From Flavobacterium limnosediminis JC2902 (GTDB lineage: Bacteria; Bacteroidota; Bacteroidia; Flavobacteriales; Flavobacteriaceae), in NCBI RefSeq assembly GCF_000498535.1, contig NZ_AVGG01000002.1, positions 124,001 to 188,000 on the forward strand: a stretch of 64,000 nucleotides of DNA, in the 5' to 3' direction. The translations under genes and the position numbers were made by a program. Position 1 is the first letter of the stretch. Each line of letters starts with the position of its first letter. The notes beneath the pieces were generated by a model. It was not told the DNA's origin, did no database searches, and saw nothing but the letters and a program-made list of their open reading frames with translations. Positions 42,400 to 50,224 of the stretch are shown here, in pieces.

Positions 42400-43152
42400 T
42401 TACCAGGTCATGTTAGGATAAGCACGTTGCATGTATTGCAAATCGGCTAATAAATACCCCATATGCTCGCTGTGAATGCCTTGTTTTCCTCCTTTTTGGA
42501 AATATTCCACAACAGGAGTTTCTAATGTTGCCTCTTCTAAAACAGCACTGACTTTTTTATAAAACGGTGCTTTCAGTTTGGTTACATCTACACCGATATT
42601 TTCAGCAACCATTGCTTTATCGGCATCGGTTTGATGGAACAATTCATCGGTATATACCCATAAATCGTTAATAGCTGTTTGAATTCTGTCGTGACTTTCC
42701 GGAGTTCCATCACCTAAACGACGAATCCAATCGGAAGAAAAACGAGTGTGATAACTCACTTCCTTAATGCTTTTTGTTGCAATAGCCGCCAGTGTTTCGT
42801 CTTTGCTGTTTTTCAATTCTTCCAAAAGTGAAAGATGAAAAATATCAAACAAAAATTGTCTGGTTATGGAATAGGCAAAATCCGTGTTGGGTTGCTCTAC
42901 CAATAACACATTTTTATATTCTCTCTCTTTACGTAAGAAAGCAATCGTGTCTTCGGTCGCATCTTCGCCAAGTAATTTGGCAGCATATTGATAGTAACTT
43001 CTGGTTTGTCCCAACAAGTCTAAGGTGATATTGGTCATCGCAATATCAGTTTCCAGACTCGGACCGTGACCACAAAGTTCTCCAAGGCGCTGACCTAAAA
43101 TCAGAGCGTTATCAGCGATTCCGTATATATATTGAACTAAATTGTTATTCAT
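42400..43152 (-). CDS. paaC: Phenylacetyl-CoA epoxidase structural subunit PaaC
   Basis: PaaC is the ferritin-like partner that pairs with catalytic PaaA; it lacks a working di-iron site in the family. From MNNNLVQYIYGIADNAL the protein is 250 aa and helical, with ADNALILGQRLGELCGHGPSLETDIA, LLGQTRSYYQYA, KEVSYHTRFSSDW and GGKQGIHSEHMGYLLADLQYMQRAYPNMTW at the C-terminus. An in-frame ATG 36 bp upstream lies in spacer sequence and is less likely. Cytoplasmic. Confidence 0.95.
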   Translation of the reverse strand: MNNNLVQYIYGIADNALILGQRLGELCGHGPSLETDIAMTNITLDLLGQTRSYYQYAAKLLGEDATEDTIAFLRKEREYKNVLLVEQPNTDFAYSITRQFLFDIFHLSLLEELKNSKDETLAAIATKSIKEVSYHTRFSSDWIRRLGDGTPESHDRIQTAINDLWVYTDELFHQTDADKAMVAENIGVDVTKLKAPFYKKVSAVLEEATLETPVVEYFQKGGKQGIHSEHMGYLLADLQYMQRAYPNMTW

Positions 43153-43216
43153 GTTTTTGTATTTAAATCCATGTTCTTGCCTTATCAAAAAAGAAGAAAA
43201 CGGAATTATTTTTATT

Positions 43217-43498
43217 TTACATATGCTTTAATTCTTCCGGAAGCTCGTAAAACGTAGGATGTCTGTAGGCTTTGTCTTTCGCCGGCTCGAATAATTCTGC
43301 ACTGTCATCCGGATTTGACGCGGTAATTTGCGCCGATGGAACTACCCATATGCTCACACCCTCGTTTCTTCTTGTGTAAACATCGCGTGCGTTTTCCAAA
43401 GCCATCGTAGCATCACTGGCGTGAAGGCTTCCGCAATGACGGTGTTCCAATCCGTTTTTACTTCTTATAAATACTTCCCAAAGTGGCCAGTTTTTCAT
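43217..43498 (-). CDS. paaB: Phenylacetyl-CoA epoxidase subunit PaaB
   Basis: PaaB is the small 93-aa subunit that bridges PaaA-PaaC heterodimers. It shows WPLWEVFIRSKNGLEHRHCGSLHASDATMALENARDVYTRRNEGVSIWVVPS, a full family match in length and pattern. It lies between paaA and paaC, with a GTTTACAGT inverted repeat in the spacer to paaA. Confidence 0.96.
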   Translation of the reverse strand: MKNWPLWEVFIRSKNGLEHRHCGSLHASDATMALENARDVYTRRNEGVSIWVVPSAQITASNPDDSAELFEPAKDKAYRHPTFYELPEELKHM

Positions 43499-43507
43499 AA
43501 TCTTATA

Positions 43508-43558
43508 GTTTACAGTTTACAGTCGCGGTCACAGTCTGAAAACTGTAAACCGTGACTG
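43508..43558. repeat. GTTTACAGT / ACTGTAAAC inverted repeat (paaA-paaB spacer)
   Basis: GTTTACAGT occurs at 43508-43516 and 43515-43523, and its exact reverse complement ACTGTAAAC at 43542-43550. CAGTCGCG (43521) and CGTGACTG (43551) extend the pairing with one mismatch. A hairpin in the transcribed spacer. Confidence 0.7.
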
Positions 43559-43569
43559 AAAACTAAATT

Positions 43570-44526
43570 TTATATTGCTTGTTCTAATTTCTTTTCTTCT
43601 TGTTTTTCGGCGTAGGCCATAGCGGCATCACGTACCCATTTTCCGTTATCCCATGCATTTTTTCTGGCTGCGATTCTTTGTTTGTTACAAGGACCGTGAC
43701 CTTTCACCACTTGCCAGAATTCATCCCAATCCAAAGGACCGAAATCGTAACGTTTGGTTTCTTCGTTCCATTTTAAATCCGGGTCGGGAATCGTAAGTCC
43801 GATTAACTCGGCTTGCGGTACGGTTTGGTCTACAAACTGCTGACGTAATTCGTCATTGGTTTTACGTTTTAATTTCCATTTCATCGATTGTTCGGTGTGA
43901 ACGGATGCAGCATCTGTAGGCCCCAACATCATTAAAGATGGCCACCACCAACGGTTTAAAGCATCCTGAGCCATCTCTTTTTGTTCCGGAGTTCCGTTTG
44001 CCAAAGCCATCATGATTTCAAATCCCTGACGTTGGTGAAAACTTTCTTCCTTACAAACACGCACCATCGCGCGGGCATAAGGACCGTAAGAAGTCGCTGT
44101 CAGCGGTACCTGATTAATAATTGCCGCACCATCCACTAACCAGCCGATGGCGCCCATATCTGCCCAGGTTATGGTTGGATAATTAAAAATACTTGAATAT
44201 TTCGCCGTTCCGTTATGCAATTGCTCGTACAAATCATCGCGGGAAACACCAAGGGTTTCACAGGCACTGTACAAATACAATCCGTGACCGGCCTCGTCCT
44301 GTACTTTTGCCAACAAAGCCACTTTTCTTCGTAAAGACGGAGCGCGTGTTATCCAATTACCTTCCGGCAACATTCCCACTATTTCAGAATGGGCATGTTG
44401 TGAAATCTGACGAATATGCGTCTGACGGTATTTCTCCGGCATCCAGTCTTTCGGCTCGATTTTCTCATCGTTTGCAATGCGCAAATCGAAGATTGCTTCT
44501 AAGTTTTTTATTTCCTGTTCTGACAT
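43570..44526 (-). CDS. paaA: Phenylacetyl-CoA epoxidase catalytic subunit PaaA
   Basis: PaaA carries the di-iron site that epoxidises the aromatic ring of phenylacetyl-CoA with O2, using electrons from PaaE. The 318-aa protein has the iron-ligand motifs [10 protein letters not shown] (ExxH) and [11 protein letters not shown] (EExxH), plus [17 protein letters not shown] and [18 protein letters not shown]. All expected ligands are visible, so it should be active. It is second in the operon after paaE. Confidence 0.97.
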   Translation of the reverse strand: MSEQEIKNLEAIFDLRIANDEKIEPKDWMPEKYRQTHIRQISQHAHSEIVGMLPEGNWITRAPSLRRKVALLAKVQDEAGHGLYLYSACETLGVSRDDLYEQLHNGTAKYSSIFNYPTITWADMGAIGWLVDGAAIINQVPLTATSYGPYARAMVRVCKEESFHQRQGFEIMMALANGTPEQKEMAQDALNRWWWPSLMMLGPTDAASVHTEQSMKWKLKRKTNDELRQQFVDQTVPQAELIGLTIPDPDLKWNEETKRYDFGPLDWDEFWQVVKGHGPCNKQRIAARKNAWDNGKWVRDAAMAYAEKQEEKKLEQAI

Positions 44527-44534
44527 AACTTTTA

Positions 44535-44641
44535 GTATTCAGTGTTCAGTCGCAGTATTCAGCTTTACTCCGACCTTGATTAACTATTTTGGTACTAAAT
44601 ATATTTTTCGTGTTTTAACAACGTGACTGTAAACTGAATAC
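44535..44641. repeat. GTATTCAGT / ACTGAATAC long-range inverted repeat (paaE-paaA spacer)
   Basis: GTATTCAGT (44535-44543) and ACTGAATAC (44633-44641) are exact reverse complements about 90 nt apart. CAGTCGCAGTATTCAG follows the first arm. The 141-bp spacer holds no gene. Confidence 0.6.
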
Positions 44642-44667
44642 AAATCACTTAACACTATTTTTACTGT

Positions 44668-45741
44668 TTACGCGCCGAAATCAACAACAACTTTTTTAGA
44701 AGTCGGTACCGCCTGACAACTTAATACATAATGTTTCGCCACTTCATTTTCATCCAACGCATAGTTGATTTTCATCTCAACCGTTCCTTCAAGAACTTTA
44801 CATCTGCATGTGCTGCAAACCCCTCCTTTACAGGCAAACGGCAAATCGGCACCGGCAGCTAATGCCCCGTCCAGAATATTATCGAAATCATCATCCATCG
44901 TGAAGTGGAATTCTTTTCCCCCATCAAGAATGGTCACCTCAGTACCCTCAACCTTCTTCTCTAAAATCTTACTGGTACGCTGTTTGTCTGCTTCGGAATT
45001 TCCGGTGTGAAACAATTCGAAATGAATTCTTTCTTTTGGTAATCCGGCAGCTACCATTTCGTCGCGTATCAGGAAAATCATTTCTTCCGGTCCGCAGATG
45101 AAACATTCGTCCACCGACGGCACATCAATAATTCTGGAGGTAAGAACCTGTAATTTTTCTTTATCAAACCTTCCGTTAAACAATTCCACATTCCTATGCT
45201 CTTTCGTTAGGAAATAAAACACCTCAAAACGACCTAAGTACTTGTTTTTCAACGCTTCAATTTCCTCCTTAAAGATAATTGATTTTACGGTTCTGTTCAA
45301 ATAAAACAGTTGAAAAGTACTTTCCGGCTCAAGCGCCAAGTGTGTTTTTATGATGGACAAAATCGGTGTGATTCCACTTCCGGCTGCAAAAACAACATAA
45401 TTTTTCGCAACAGTCGGGTTCACCTCTTTAAAAAATACTCCGGCTGGCGCCATAACTTCCAGAACATCGCCTTTTTTCAGCGTATTATTCACAAAACCAG
45501 AGAACAGACCGCCGTCGATTTTTTTAACCGCAACCTGCCATTTATTTTCTGTCGGACTGGAACATAACGAATAGGAACGACGTACTTCGACACCATCAAT
45601 CATGGTTCGCATGTTAAGATGCTGCCCCTGTTTGAATTCGAAATCGTGTTTTAATTCTTCCGGAATTTCAAACGAAATAACAGAACAATCTTTAGTTTCT
45701 TTGTAAATATCTGAAACCTTTATACTGTGAAATTTAGTCAT
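44668..45741 (-). CDS. paaE: Phenylacetyl-CoA epoxidase reductase PaaE
   Basis: PaaE passes electrons from NAD(P)H to the PaaA di-iron site. The 357-aa protein has an FAD-binding domain (MDGVEVRRSYSLCSSP), an NAD(P) domain (VFAAGSGITPILSIIK, CFICGPEEMI) and a C-terminal plant-type [2Fe-2S] ferredoxin domain with Cys304, Cys309, Cys312 and Cys342 (CKGGVCSTCRC...VLSCQ). It is the first gene of the paa operon, 20 bp downstream of a perfect palindrome that is probably the TetR operator. Confidence 0.96.
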   Translation of the reverse strand: MTKFHSIKVSDIYKETKDCSVISFEIPEELKHDFEFKQGQHLNMRTMIDGVEVRRSYSLCSSPTENKWQVAVKKIDGGLFSGFVNNTLKKGDVLEVMAPAGVFFKEVNPTVAKNYVVFAAGSGITPILSIIKTHLALEPESTFQLFYLNRTVKSIIFKEEIEALKNKYLGRFEVFYFLTKEHRNVELFNGRFDKEKLQVLTSRIIDVPSVDECFICGPEEMIFLIRDEMVAAGLPKERIHFELFHTGNSEADKQRTSKILEKKVEGTEVTILDGGKEFHFTMDDDFDNILDGALAAGADLPFACKGGVCSTCRCKVLEGTVEMKINYALDENEVAKHYVLSCQAVPTSKKVVVDFGA

Positions 45742-45760
45742 TGCAATACCTGTTAATTTT

Positions 45761-45778
45761 AACTAACATCTGTTAGTT
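45761..45778. promoter_or_regulatory. Perfect 18-bp palindrome, probable TetR operator of the paa operon
   Basis: AACTAACA TC TGTTAGTT is fully palindromic. It sits between the putative -7 element (45786-45793) and the paaE ATG (45741), over or just after the predicted transcription start. That is the position expected for a repressor such as the adjacent TetR protein. Confidence 0.75.
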
Positions 45779-45785
45779 TGTAGTG

Positions 45786-45793
45786 CAAAAATA
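45786..45793 (-). promoter_or_regulatory. -7 element of the paa operon promoter
   Basis: The minus strand reads TATTTTTG (TAnnTTTG). The predicted start near 45780 gives a leader of about 40 nt and places the palindrome at +2 to +20. No good TTG -33 element was found, so activation or a weak core promoter is possible. Confidence 0.5.
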
Positions 45794-45895
45794 AGTAATA
45801 TTTCGATACGTATTGAATCGGAAATTAAAAAAATGGAATTAAATGGAAAATCTTAACAGAAAGTCCGCATTTAAACAGCTAATTCTGATTAAACC

Positions 45896-46465
45896 TTAAA
45901 CGATTCCGTGAAGCAGAACCTGTGTCATGTTCGATTTTAAAACCGAGGCATTCAGACTTTTTTTCTTACCGTACCAAAGATAAAGTGTTCGTAAGGTGGT
46001 GTGTATGGAAAAAATAATCACTTCGGGATTGAGTTTTTTCAGCTCACCGTCAGCAATCCCTTTCATGATTATTTTACGGAAGTTTTCTTCGTATTCTTCA
46101 CGCATTTTTATGAAATATGCTAATTCGGCATCGGCAAGATGCATCCAGTCGGCGTTCAGGGAAGCCAAAGCATCAGAATCACGAACCGTAATATCCACGT
46201 GCAACTGAATCACTTTTTCAATTTTTTGAATACAGGTTTCATCGGAAAGCATGATCTCATTCATCACTTTGGTAAACTCCTCCGCAATTTCAATGATAAT
46301 CAGTACCAGAATTTCCTGTTTGGATTTGATGTGATTGTACAGACTGGCCGCTTTAATATCCATTGCCTGCGCTATATCACGCATGGTTACGGCGCTATAC
46401 CCTTTTTCTTTAAAGAGTTTGGCCGCTATGGTTATGATTTCGGTTTTTCGGTCTAAGGATTTCAT
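45896..46465 (-). CDS. TetR family regulator, probable phenylacetate-pathway repressor
   Basis: The 189-aa protein (from MKSLDRKTEI; a TTG 9 bp upstream is less likely) has a TetR helix-turn-helix at about residues 10-55 (IITIAAKLFKEKGYSAVTMRDIA, IKAASLYNHIKSKQEIL) and a helical ligand-binding C-terminal part. It is the first minus-strand gene before the paa operon and reads in the same direction. In other bacteria paa genes can be controlled by a TetR-type PaaR that responds to phenylacetyl-CoA; that role here is inferred from position and from the palindrome at 45761-45778. Its -7 element is 6 nt from the ATG, suggesting a leaderless mRNA. Confidence 0.88.
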   Translation of the reverse strand: MKSLDRKTEIITIAAKLFKEKGYSAVTMRDIAQAMDIKAASLYNHIKSKQEILVLIIIEIAEEFTKVMNEIMLSDETCIQKIEKVIQLHVDITVRDSDALASLNADWMHLADAELAYFIKMREEYEENFRKIIMKGIADGELKKLNPEVIIFSIHTTLRTLYLWYGKKKSLNASVLKSNMTQVLLHGIV

Positions 46466-46471
46466 CGGTTG

Positions 46472-46479
46472 CAAAATTA
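46472..46479 (-). promoter_or_regulatory. -7 element of the TetR gene, predicted leaderless
   Basis: The minus strand reads TAATTTTG and ends 6 nt before the ATG at 46465. No clear -33 TTG. The close spacing implies a start at or within a base or two of the ATG. Confidence 0.45.
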
Positions 46480-46533
46480 GAATTTATTTCAGCTTTGGTA
46501 ACATTTGCTACACATTAATTCCGTCGCCGATTG

Positions 46534-46541
46534 TACATTTG
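46534..46541 (+). promoter_or_regulatory. -7 element of the rhodanese-methyltransferase operon
   Basis: TACATTTG matches TAnnTTTG and ends 17 nt before the ATG at 46559. The nearest TTG (46505-46507) is 26 bp upstream, somewhat far. Confidence 0.5.
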
Positions 46542-46558
46542 CTTAAAATTAATACACT

Positions 46559-46867
46559 ATGGGATTATTAGACATCTTAGGATTAGGCAGTAAATCGGAT
46601 TCCGTAAAGGAATATGTTGCCAAAGGAGCTGTGATTATTGATGTGAGAACCACGGGAGAATTTGCTTCAGGACATATTAAAGGTTCTAAAAACATACCGT
46701 TAGACACGATTGCATCAAAAATAGAGGACATCAAAAAACTAAACAAACCGGTAATCGCCTGTTGTCGTTCCGGAATGCGAAGTGCCCAGGCTACTTCCAT
46801 TTTAAAACAAAACGGTATCGATACTATAAACGGCGGCGGCTGGGAAAGTTTACAAAACAAATTATAA
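46559..46867 (+). CDS. Single-domain rhodanese-like sulfurtransferase
   Basis: The 102-aa protein is one rhodanese module: VIIDVRTTGEFASGHIKGSKNIPLD and the active-site loop CRSGMRS with the nucleophilic Cys69. Such proteins carry sulfane sulfur; the acceptor is unknown. There is no signal peptide, so it is cytoplasmic. Its stop overlaps the ATG of the following methyltransferase (TAATG), so the two are translationally coupled and perhaps functionally linked. Confidence 0.93.
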   Translation: MGLLDILGLGSKSDSVKEYVAKGAVIIDVRTTGEFASGHIKGSKNIPLDTIASKIEDIKKLNKPVIACCRSGMRSAQATSILKQNGIDTINGGGWESLQNKL

Positions 46868-47487
46868 TGGAAGAATTCGACAGAAAAAAACATTGGGAAA
46901 CCATTTACGACTCTAAAGCGTTAAACGAAGTGAGCTGGTATCAACCGACGCCAAAAACGTCTTTGGATTTTATCGCTAAAAATGCGGTTTCAAAAGACGC
47001 TGCTATTATCGACATTGGTGGTGGTGACAGCTTTTTGACGGATCATTTACTGGAGTTGGGTTACACAAACATTAGCGTTCTCGATATTTCTGAAAAGGCC
47101 ATTGATAGAGCAAAAAAGCGTTTGGGAAGCAAGGCCGATAAGGTTAAGTGGATTGTAAGCGACATTACAAACTTCAATCCGACGGAGAAATATGAAATAT
47201 GGCACGATCGCGCTGTATTCCATTTCCTGACACAGCCCTCAGACATTGAAAAATACACCGAAACAGCAGCGTCTTCAACAGAAAAAAACAGCAAGATGCT
47301 CATCGGGACTTTTTCGGAAAGCGGGCCCAAAAAATGCAGCGGCATTGAAATAAGACAATATTCGGAAAATATACTGAAAGAAACTTTTAATGCCGATTTT
47401 AAAGCCGTTGAATGTTTTTACGAAAACCATACAACCCCGTTTGATACGGTACAGAATTTCATTTTCTGCAGTTTTGAGAAAAAATAA
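46867..47487 (+). CDS. SAM-dependent class I methyltransferase
   Basis: I start at the overlapping ATG giving MEEFDRKKHWETIYDSKALNEVSWYQ, 206 aa. The SAM-binding motif I is IIDIGGGDSFLTDHLLELGY, then ISVLDISEKAIDRAKKR and VSDITNF (motif II/III region), and HDRAVFHFLTQPSD. The HWExxY..K...EVSWYQ N-terminus is typical of a bacterial type 11/12 methyltransferase group near rhodaneses. Substrate unknown. A terminator follows directly. Confidence 0.9.
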   Translation: MEEFDRKKHWETIYDSKALNEVSWYQPTPKTSLDFIAKNAVSKDAAIIDIGGGDSFLTDHLLELGYTNISVLDISEKAIDRAKKRLGSKADKVKWIVSDITNFNPTEKYEIWHDRAVFHFLTQPSDIEKYTETAASSTEKNSKMLIGTFSESGPKKCSGIEIRQYSENILKETFNADFKAVECFYENHTTPFDTVQNFIFCSFEKK

Positions 47488-47518
47488 AAAATCCCGCTGT
47501 AATGGCGGGATTGTACTT
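47486..47518 (+). terminator. Terminator after methyltransferase gene
   Basis: AATCCCGC (47490-47497) pairs with GCGGGATT (47505-47512) around a 7-nt loop, followed by GTACTTTT. It may also serve the convergent DUF4230 gene on the other strand (AAAA-rich flank). Confidence 0.8.
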
Positions 47519-48205
47519 TTATAATTTAAGCGTCTTACTCAACTGGTTTTCCGTTTGGATTTCCTGATTGTTGTATTCCAATTTCCAACCCATTGTATTG
47601 GTCAGAATCAGAATTTTGGCCAATTCGCTCACCAGACGGTTTTCAGCATTGGTTTTTAACTTTGACTTTTCGATTTTCCGGGCCAGATCGGCTTTTACTT
47701 TTCTGTTGATTTTATTGTAATCCTCCCCGGTAAACGGATTCAGCGTACTTTGTTCCACATCATAAAACTGGATATCCGGACTGATTTTTATTTCTTCTTT
47801 CGGAATACTTACAATGGTGATGGTTTTATTTTTTTCGTCGATATCGTATTTTACTTTGCTTAGATCATAAGCAACGGTAACGTCGGCATTGATTATGATA
47901 AGTGCTTTTTTCTCGAACGTAATCAGATTCATCATGTATTTTTGCTGGTCTTTATACGTCATGACCTGCGAATAATGCCCTTCCGTCACCACTAATTTTC
48001 CAACGTTTTTGATTTGCTGTTCGATTAAATCGGTATTGTATTCGGTGGTTTCGGTAGGTTTTTCGGAAGTAAAATATCGAAACAAAAGCACCCCGGCAAT
48101 AATCAAAACAATCAGCCAGATAAGCTTGCCGGAACGACCAATAGCCTGGACCAACGGTACCAGCATATTTTTTATATCGGTTTGAGTAGATGAATTTCTG
48201 GCCAT
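47519..48205 (-). CDS. DUF4230 membrane-anchored protein
   Basis: The 228-aa protein has a cytoplasmic N-terminus of about 27 residues, one membrane helix (LIWLIVLIIAGVLLFRYF, about 27-44) and an extracytoplasmic DUF4230 region (NVGKLVVTEGHYSQVMTYKD, KALIIINADVTVAYDLSKVKYDIDE, ISPDIQFYDVEQSTLNPFTGEDYN). The family is widespread but uncharacterised. It is 1 bp downstream of the GSCFA gene, so the two form an operon. Confidence 0.9.
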   Translation of the reverse strand: MARNSSTQTDIKNMLVPLVQAIGRSGKLIWLIVLIIAGVLLFRYFTSEKPTETTEYNTDLIEQQIKNVGKLVVTEGHYSQVMTYKDQQKYMMNLITFEKKALIIINADVTVAYDLSKVKYDIDEKNKTITIVSIPKEEIKISPDIQFYDVEQSTLNPFTGEDYNKINRKVKADLARKIEKSKLKTNAENRLVSELAKILILTNTMGWKLEYNNQEIQTENQLSKTLKL

Positions 48206-48206
48206 T

Positions 48207-49157
48207 TTAAAACTGAATTTGCGGATTTTCAGCTACTAATTTACTAATCTTTTGACTGAGTTTTTCCAAAAATTTCTGATGCTGTTCGGAATCCGGGTTA
48301 AATGGCCGGTGCTGCAATGCTTTCTGAATTGAATCGACCTTTTCCATAATCGGATAACTTTCCTCGACAATCATCGTCTGAACAAAGCGCTCCCAGATAT
48401 AATCGATGGCCACCTGATTGGGATGCAGCATATCTTCGGCATAAAATCGATAATCGCGCAGTTCATCCATCAGGATTTCATAGCTTGGAAAATAGTCGAA
48501 AGTCGAAAGTCGAAAGTCGAAAGTTTTGTGCAAAGCGGTTATCAGATGGGATTTACTCAACTGATTTTCCACAAAACCATCTTTGATGTGTCGTACGGGT
48601 GAAACGGTAAAAATGAAGTTGCAGTTTGGATTTACGGAAGCAACTGATGCAATTATATTTTGCAGGCTTTCTTCGATTTGAGCAACCGAGAGTAATTCTT
48701 TGGAAAACTGCTTTTGTGGGACTTTATGGCAATTGGCAACAATTTGACCACTATCATTATTGCGGTACACCCAAGCCGTCCCAAAGGTTAAGGTAATACG
48801 TGTGGCCCGAAGCAGCTGATTGCGGAATGTTTCTGCCGTACCATTGAGTCGATTTAACAACGTTTCGGTATCAGGTGAACTCAGCTCGGAATGCACATCA
48901 AAGCAATGCCATAAATCATTATAAAAGAAAACATCGGCTTCGGAAAAAGATTCTTGTGAAATTACTTTCCGGATTAATTTTTCGACGGAAACCGGATTAA
49001 AGATAATTCCGAACGGATTAACGGAATGCTGAAACTTGAAGTAGTCGAATTTTGCTCCGATATTTTCAGCAAAACAAGAACCCAAAGACACTATTCTTGA
49101 AGTATAATCTATTGGAGAATTACTTTTGGGAATAGGTATTTGGGTTCTGAAGTGCAT
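48207..49157 (-). CDS. GSCFA family protein (SGNH-hydrolase-like) with internal tandem repeat
   Basis: The 316-aa protein opens with FRTQIPIPKSNSPIDYTSRIVSLGSCFAENIG, the GSCFA name motif carrying the presumed nucleophilic Ser. FTVSPVRHIKDGFVENQLSKSHL and YFAEDM-like RFYAEDMLHPNQ with catalytic Asp/His-type residues follow. The family is related to SGNH/GDSL esterases; the substrate is unknown. Residues around TFDFRLSTFDYF are encoded by four copies of the 7-bp unit GTCGAAA (48495-48522), the same unit class as an intergenic repeat at 55173. A hairpin lies directly before the ATG. Confidence 0.9.
   Translation of the reverse strand: MHFRTQIPIPKSNSPIDYTSRIVSLGSCFAENIGAKFDYFKFQHSVNPFGIIFNPVSVEKLIRKVISQESFSEADVFFYNDLWHCFDVHSELSSPDTETLLNRLNGTAETFRNQLLRATRITLTFGTAWVYRNNDSGQIVANCHKVPQKQFSKELLSVAQIEESLQNIIASVASVNPNCNFIFTVSPVRHIKDGFVENQLSKSHLITALHKTFDFRLSTFDYFPSYEILMDELRDYRFYAEDMLHPNQVAIDYIWERFVQTMIVEESYPIMEKVDSIQKALQHRPFNPDSEQHQKFLEKLSQKISKLVAENPQIQF
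48495..48522 (+). repeat. Tandem heptamer GTCGAAA x4 inside the GSCFA coding region
   Basis: Four perfect GTCGAAA copies follow one another. The unit is not a multiple of three, so gain or loss of one copy would shift the GSCFA frame. On the coding strand it reads TTTCGAC, a variant of the TTTTGAC unit upstream of the MerR gene. Confidence 0.92.
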
Positions 49158-49187
49158 ACTAAGCTTGTTTATTCATACAAACTTAGT
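49158..49187. promoter_or_regulatory. Hairpin abutting the GSCFA start codon
   Basis: ACTAAGCTTGT (49158-49168) and ACAAACTTAGT (49177-49187) pair over 11 positions with one wobble; the first arm touches the ATG at 49155-49157. It could limit ribosome access or end transcripts from the lipoprotein gene at 49199. Confidence 0.5.
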
Positions 49188-49198
49188 GATTATTTTAT

Positions 49199-49990
49199 TT
49201 AATAAGTGTATTGGAATACTACTGATCCTCTGCTGGCACTTATTGGATAGTTACCTGAATTATAAGTATACTGAATAACATCATTAACCGAATTTGCTGC
49301 CGAAACTCCTGTAGTTGCAATTGTCGTAACATTATTCCTGTTTCCGTTTAAAGCTACGTCATAATACGCTAATTTATCAAAACCGAGTATCCCATTGTAT
49401 GGAGAATTCTTGGTATCATAAGTATAATTATGGGTTTCTGTAACTGTGCTTCCGTTCACGGTTCTATAGGCTTCCATACGAGTCACTTTTCCATTTGTAA
49501 AGAAAACTTTTCTGTTTACCAACTGTGCACTTTGACTCACAACATCTCCTCGGTATCCGTTAACAGAAACCGTTCCGTCACTGTTATAACTGAAAACAGC
49601 TCTGTAGGTTACCGCATTAGAAGCATTCACTCTGCGATAATTAATCAGCTGGTTATTTTCATTATACTCGAATAGCTCCTTGGAAGATAACACATTACTT
49701 GTATAATAGTCTCTTTGCGTAATTAGATTACCTGTGTATTTATAAATAACATGTCTGCCGTCTGAAGAGTTGACTCTGGTCAGTTTGCTGCCGCTATAAA
49801 CATAATCGTCCGTAGAAACCGAGGCGCCTGAATTAGTGGTAGCCACTATTCTTTTTACCAATACGGCATACGGATTCAATTTTGAATCGATTTCTGAATC
49901 TGAATCAATAGTATCAACAAATTCTTCATTAGAACACGAAGCCAAAAGCGCTATCGCAATCATCCCCAAAACAATACTAAGTCTTTTCAT
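49199..49990 (-). CDS. Lipoprotein with YD/RHS-like repeats (paralogue of 50281 gene)
   Basis: The 263-aa protein starts MKRLSIVLGMIAIALLASCSNEEF, a lipoprotein leader with Cys19. Acidic residues right after the Cys (SNEEFVDTIDSDSE) resemble the Bacteroidota lipoprotein export signal for the cell surface. The body has YD-like repeats: YVYSGSKLTRV, YKYTGNLITQRDYY, FEYNENNQLINYRR, FSYNSDGTVSVNGY, YTYDTKNSPYNGILGF and YTYNSGNYPISASRG. It is clearly related in layout to the next upstream gene. Function unknown; surface exposure inferred. Confidence 0.85.
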   Translation of the reverse strand: MKRLSIVLGMIAIALLASCSNEEFVDTIDSDSEIDSKLNPYAVLVKRIVATTNSGASVSTDDYVYSGSKLTRVNSSDGRHVIYKYTGNLITQRDYYTSNVLSSKELFEYNENNQLINYRRVNASNAVTYRAVFSYNSDGTVSVNGYRGDVVSQSAQLVNRKVFFTNGKVTRMEAYRTVNGSTVTETHNYTYDTKNSPYNGILGFDKLAYYDVALNGNRNNVTTIATTGVSAANSVNDVIQYTYNSGNYPISASRGSVVFQYTY

Positions 49991-50153
49991 AAATTTTAAG
50001 TATTTGATTAAACTTTGGCAAAGGAAGAAAAAAAACTGATGTAAAAGTACTTTTTAACGATTTTTTTTGACTTTAATCGATTAATTATCAATTAGTTATA
50101 TAAAAATCTTATTAAAAAACAAGCCCCATGCAATCACCCTTACCAAACGGATG

Positions 50154-50180
50154 CAAATATACCTATCGATTACAAACCAA
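50154..50180 (-). promoter_or_regulatory. Candidate promoter for the 49199 lipoprotein
   Basis: The minus strand has TTG (complement of 50178-50180), a 16-bp spacer and TATATTTG (complement of 50154-50161), giving a leader of about 155 nt. It lies after the upstream gene's terminator. The rest of 49991-50280 is AT-rich, with a TTAATCGATTAA palindrome at about 50083-50094 and no gene. Confidence 0.45.
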
Positions 50181-50224
50181 AGTGATAATGAAAACTTAAA
50201 TTATTGGTTTTCATACATTTAAAA

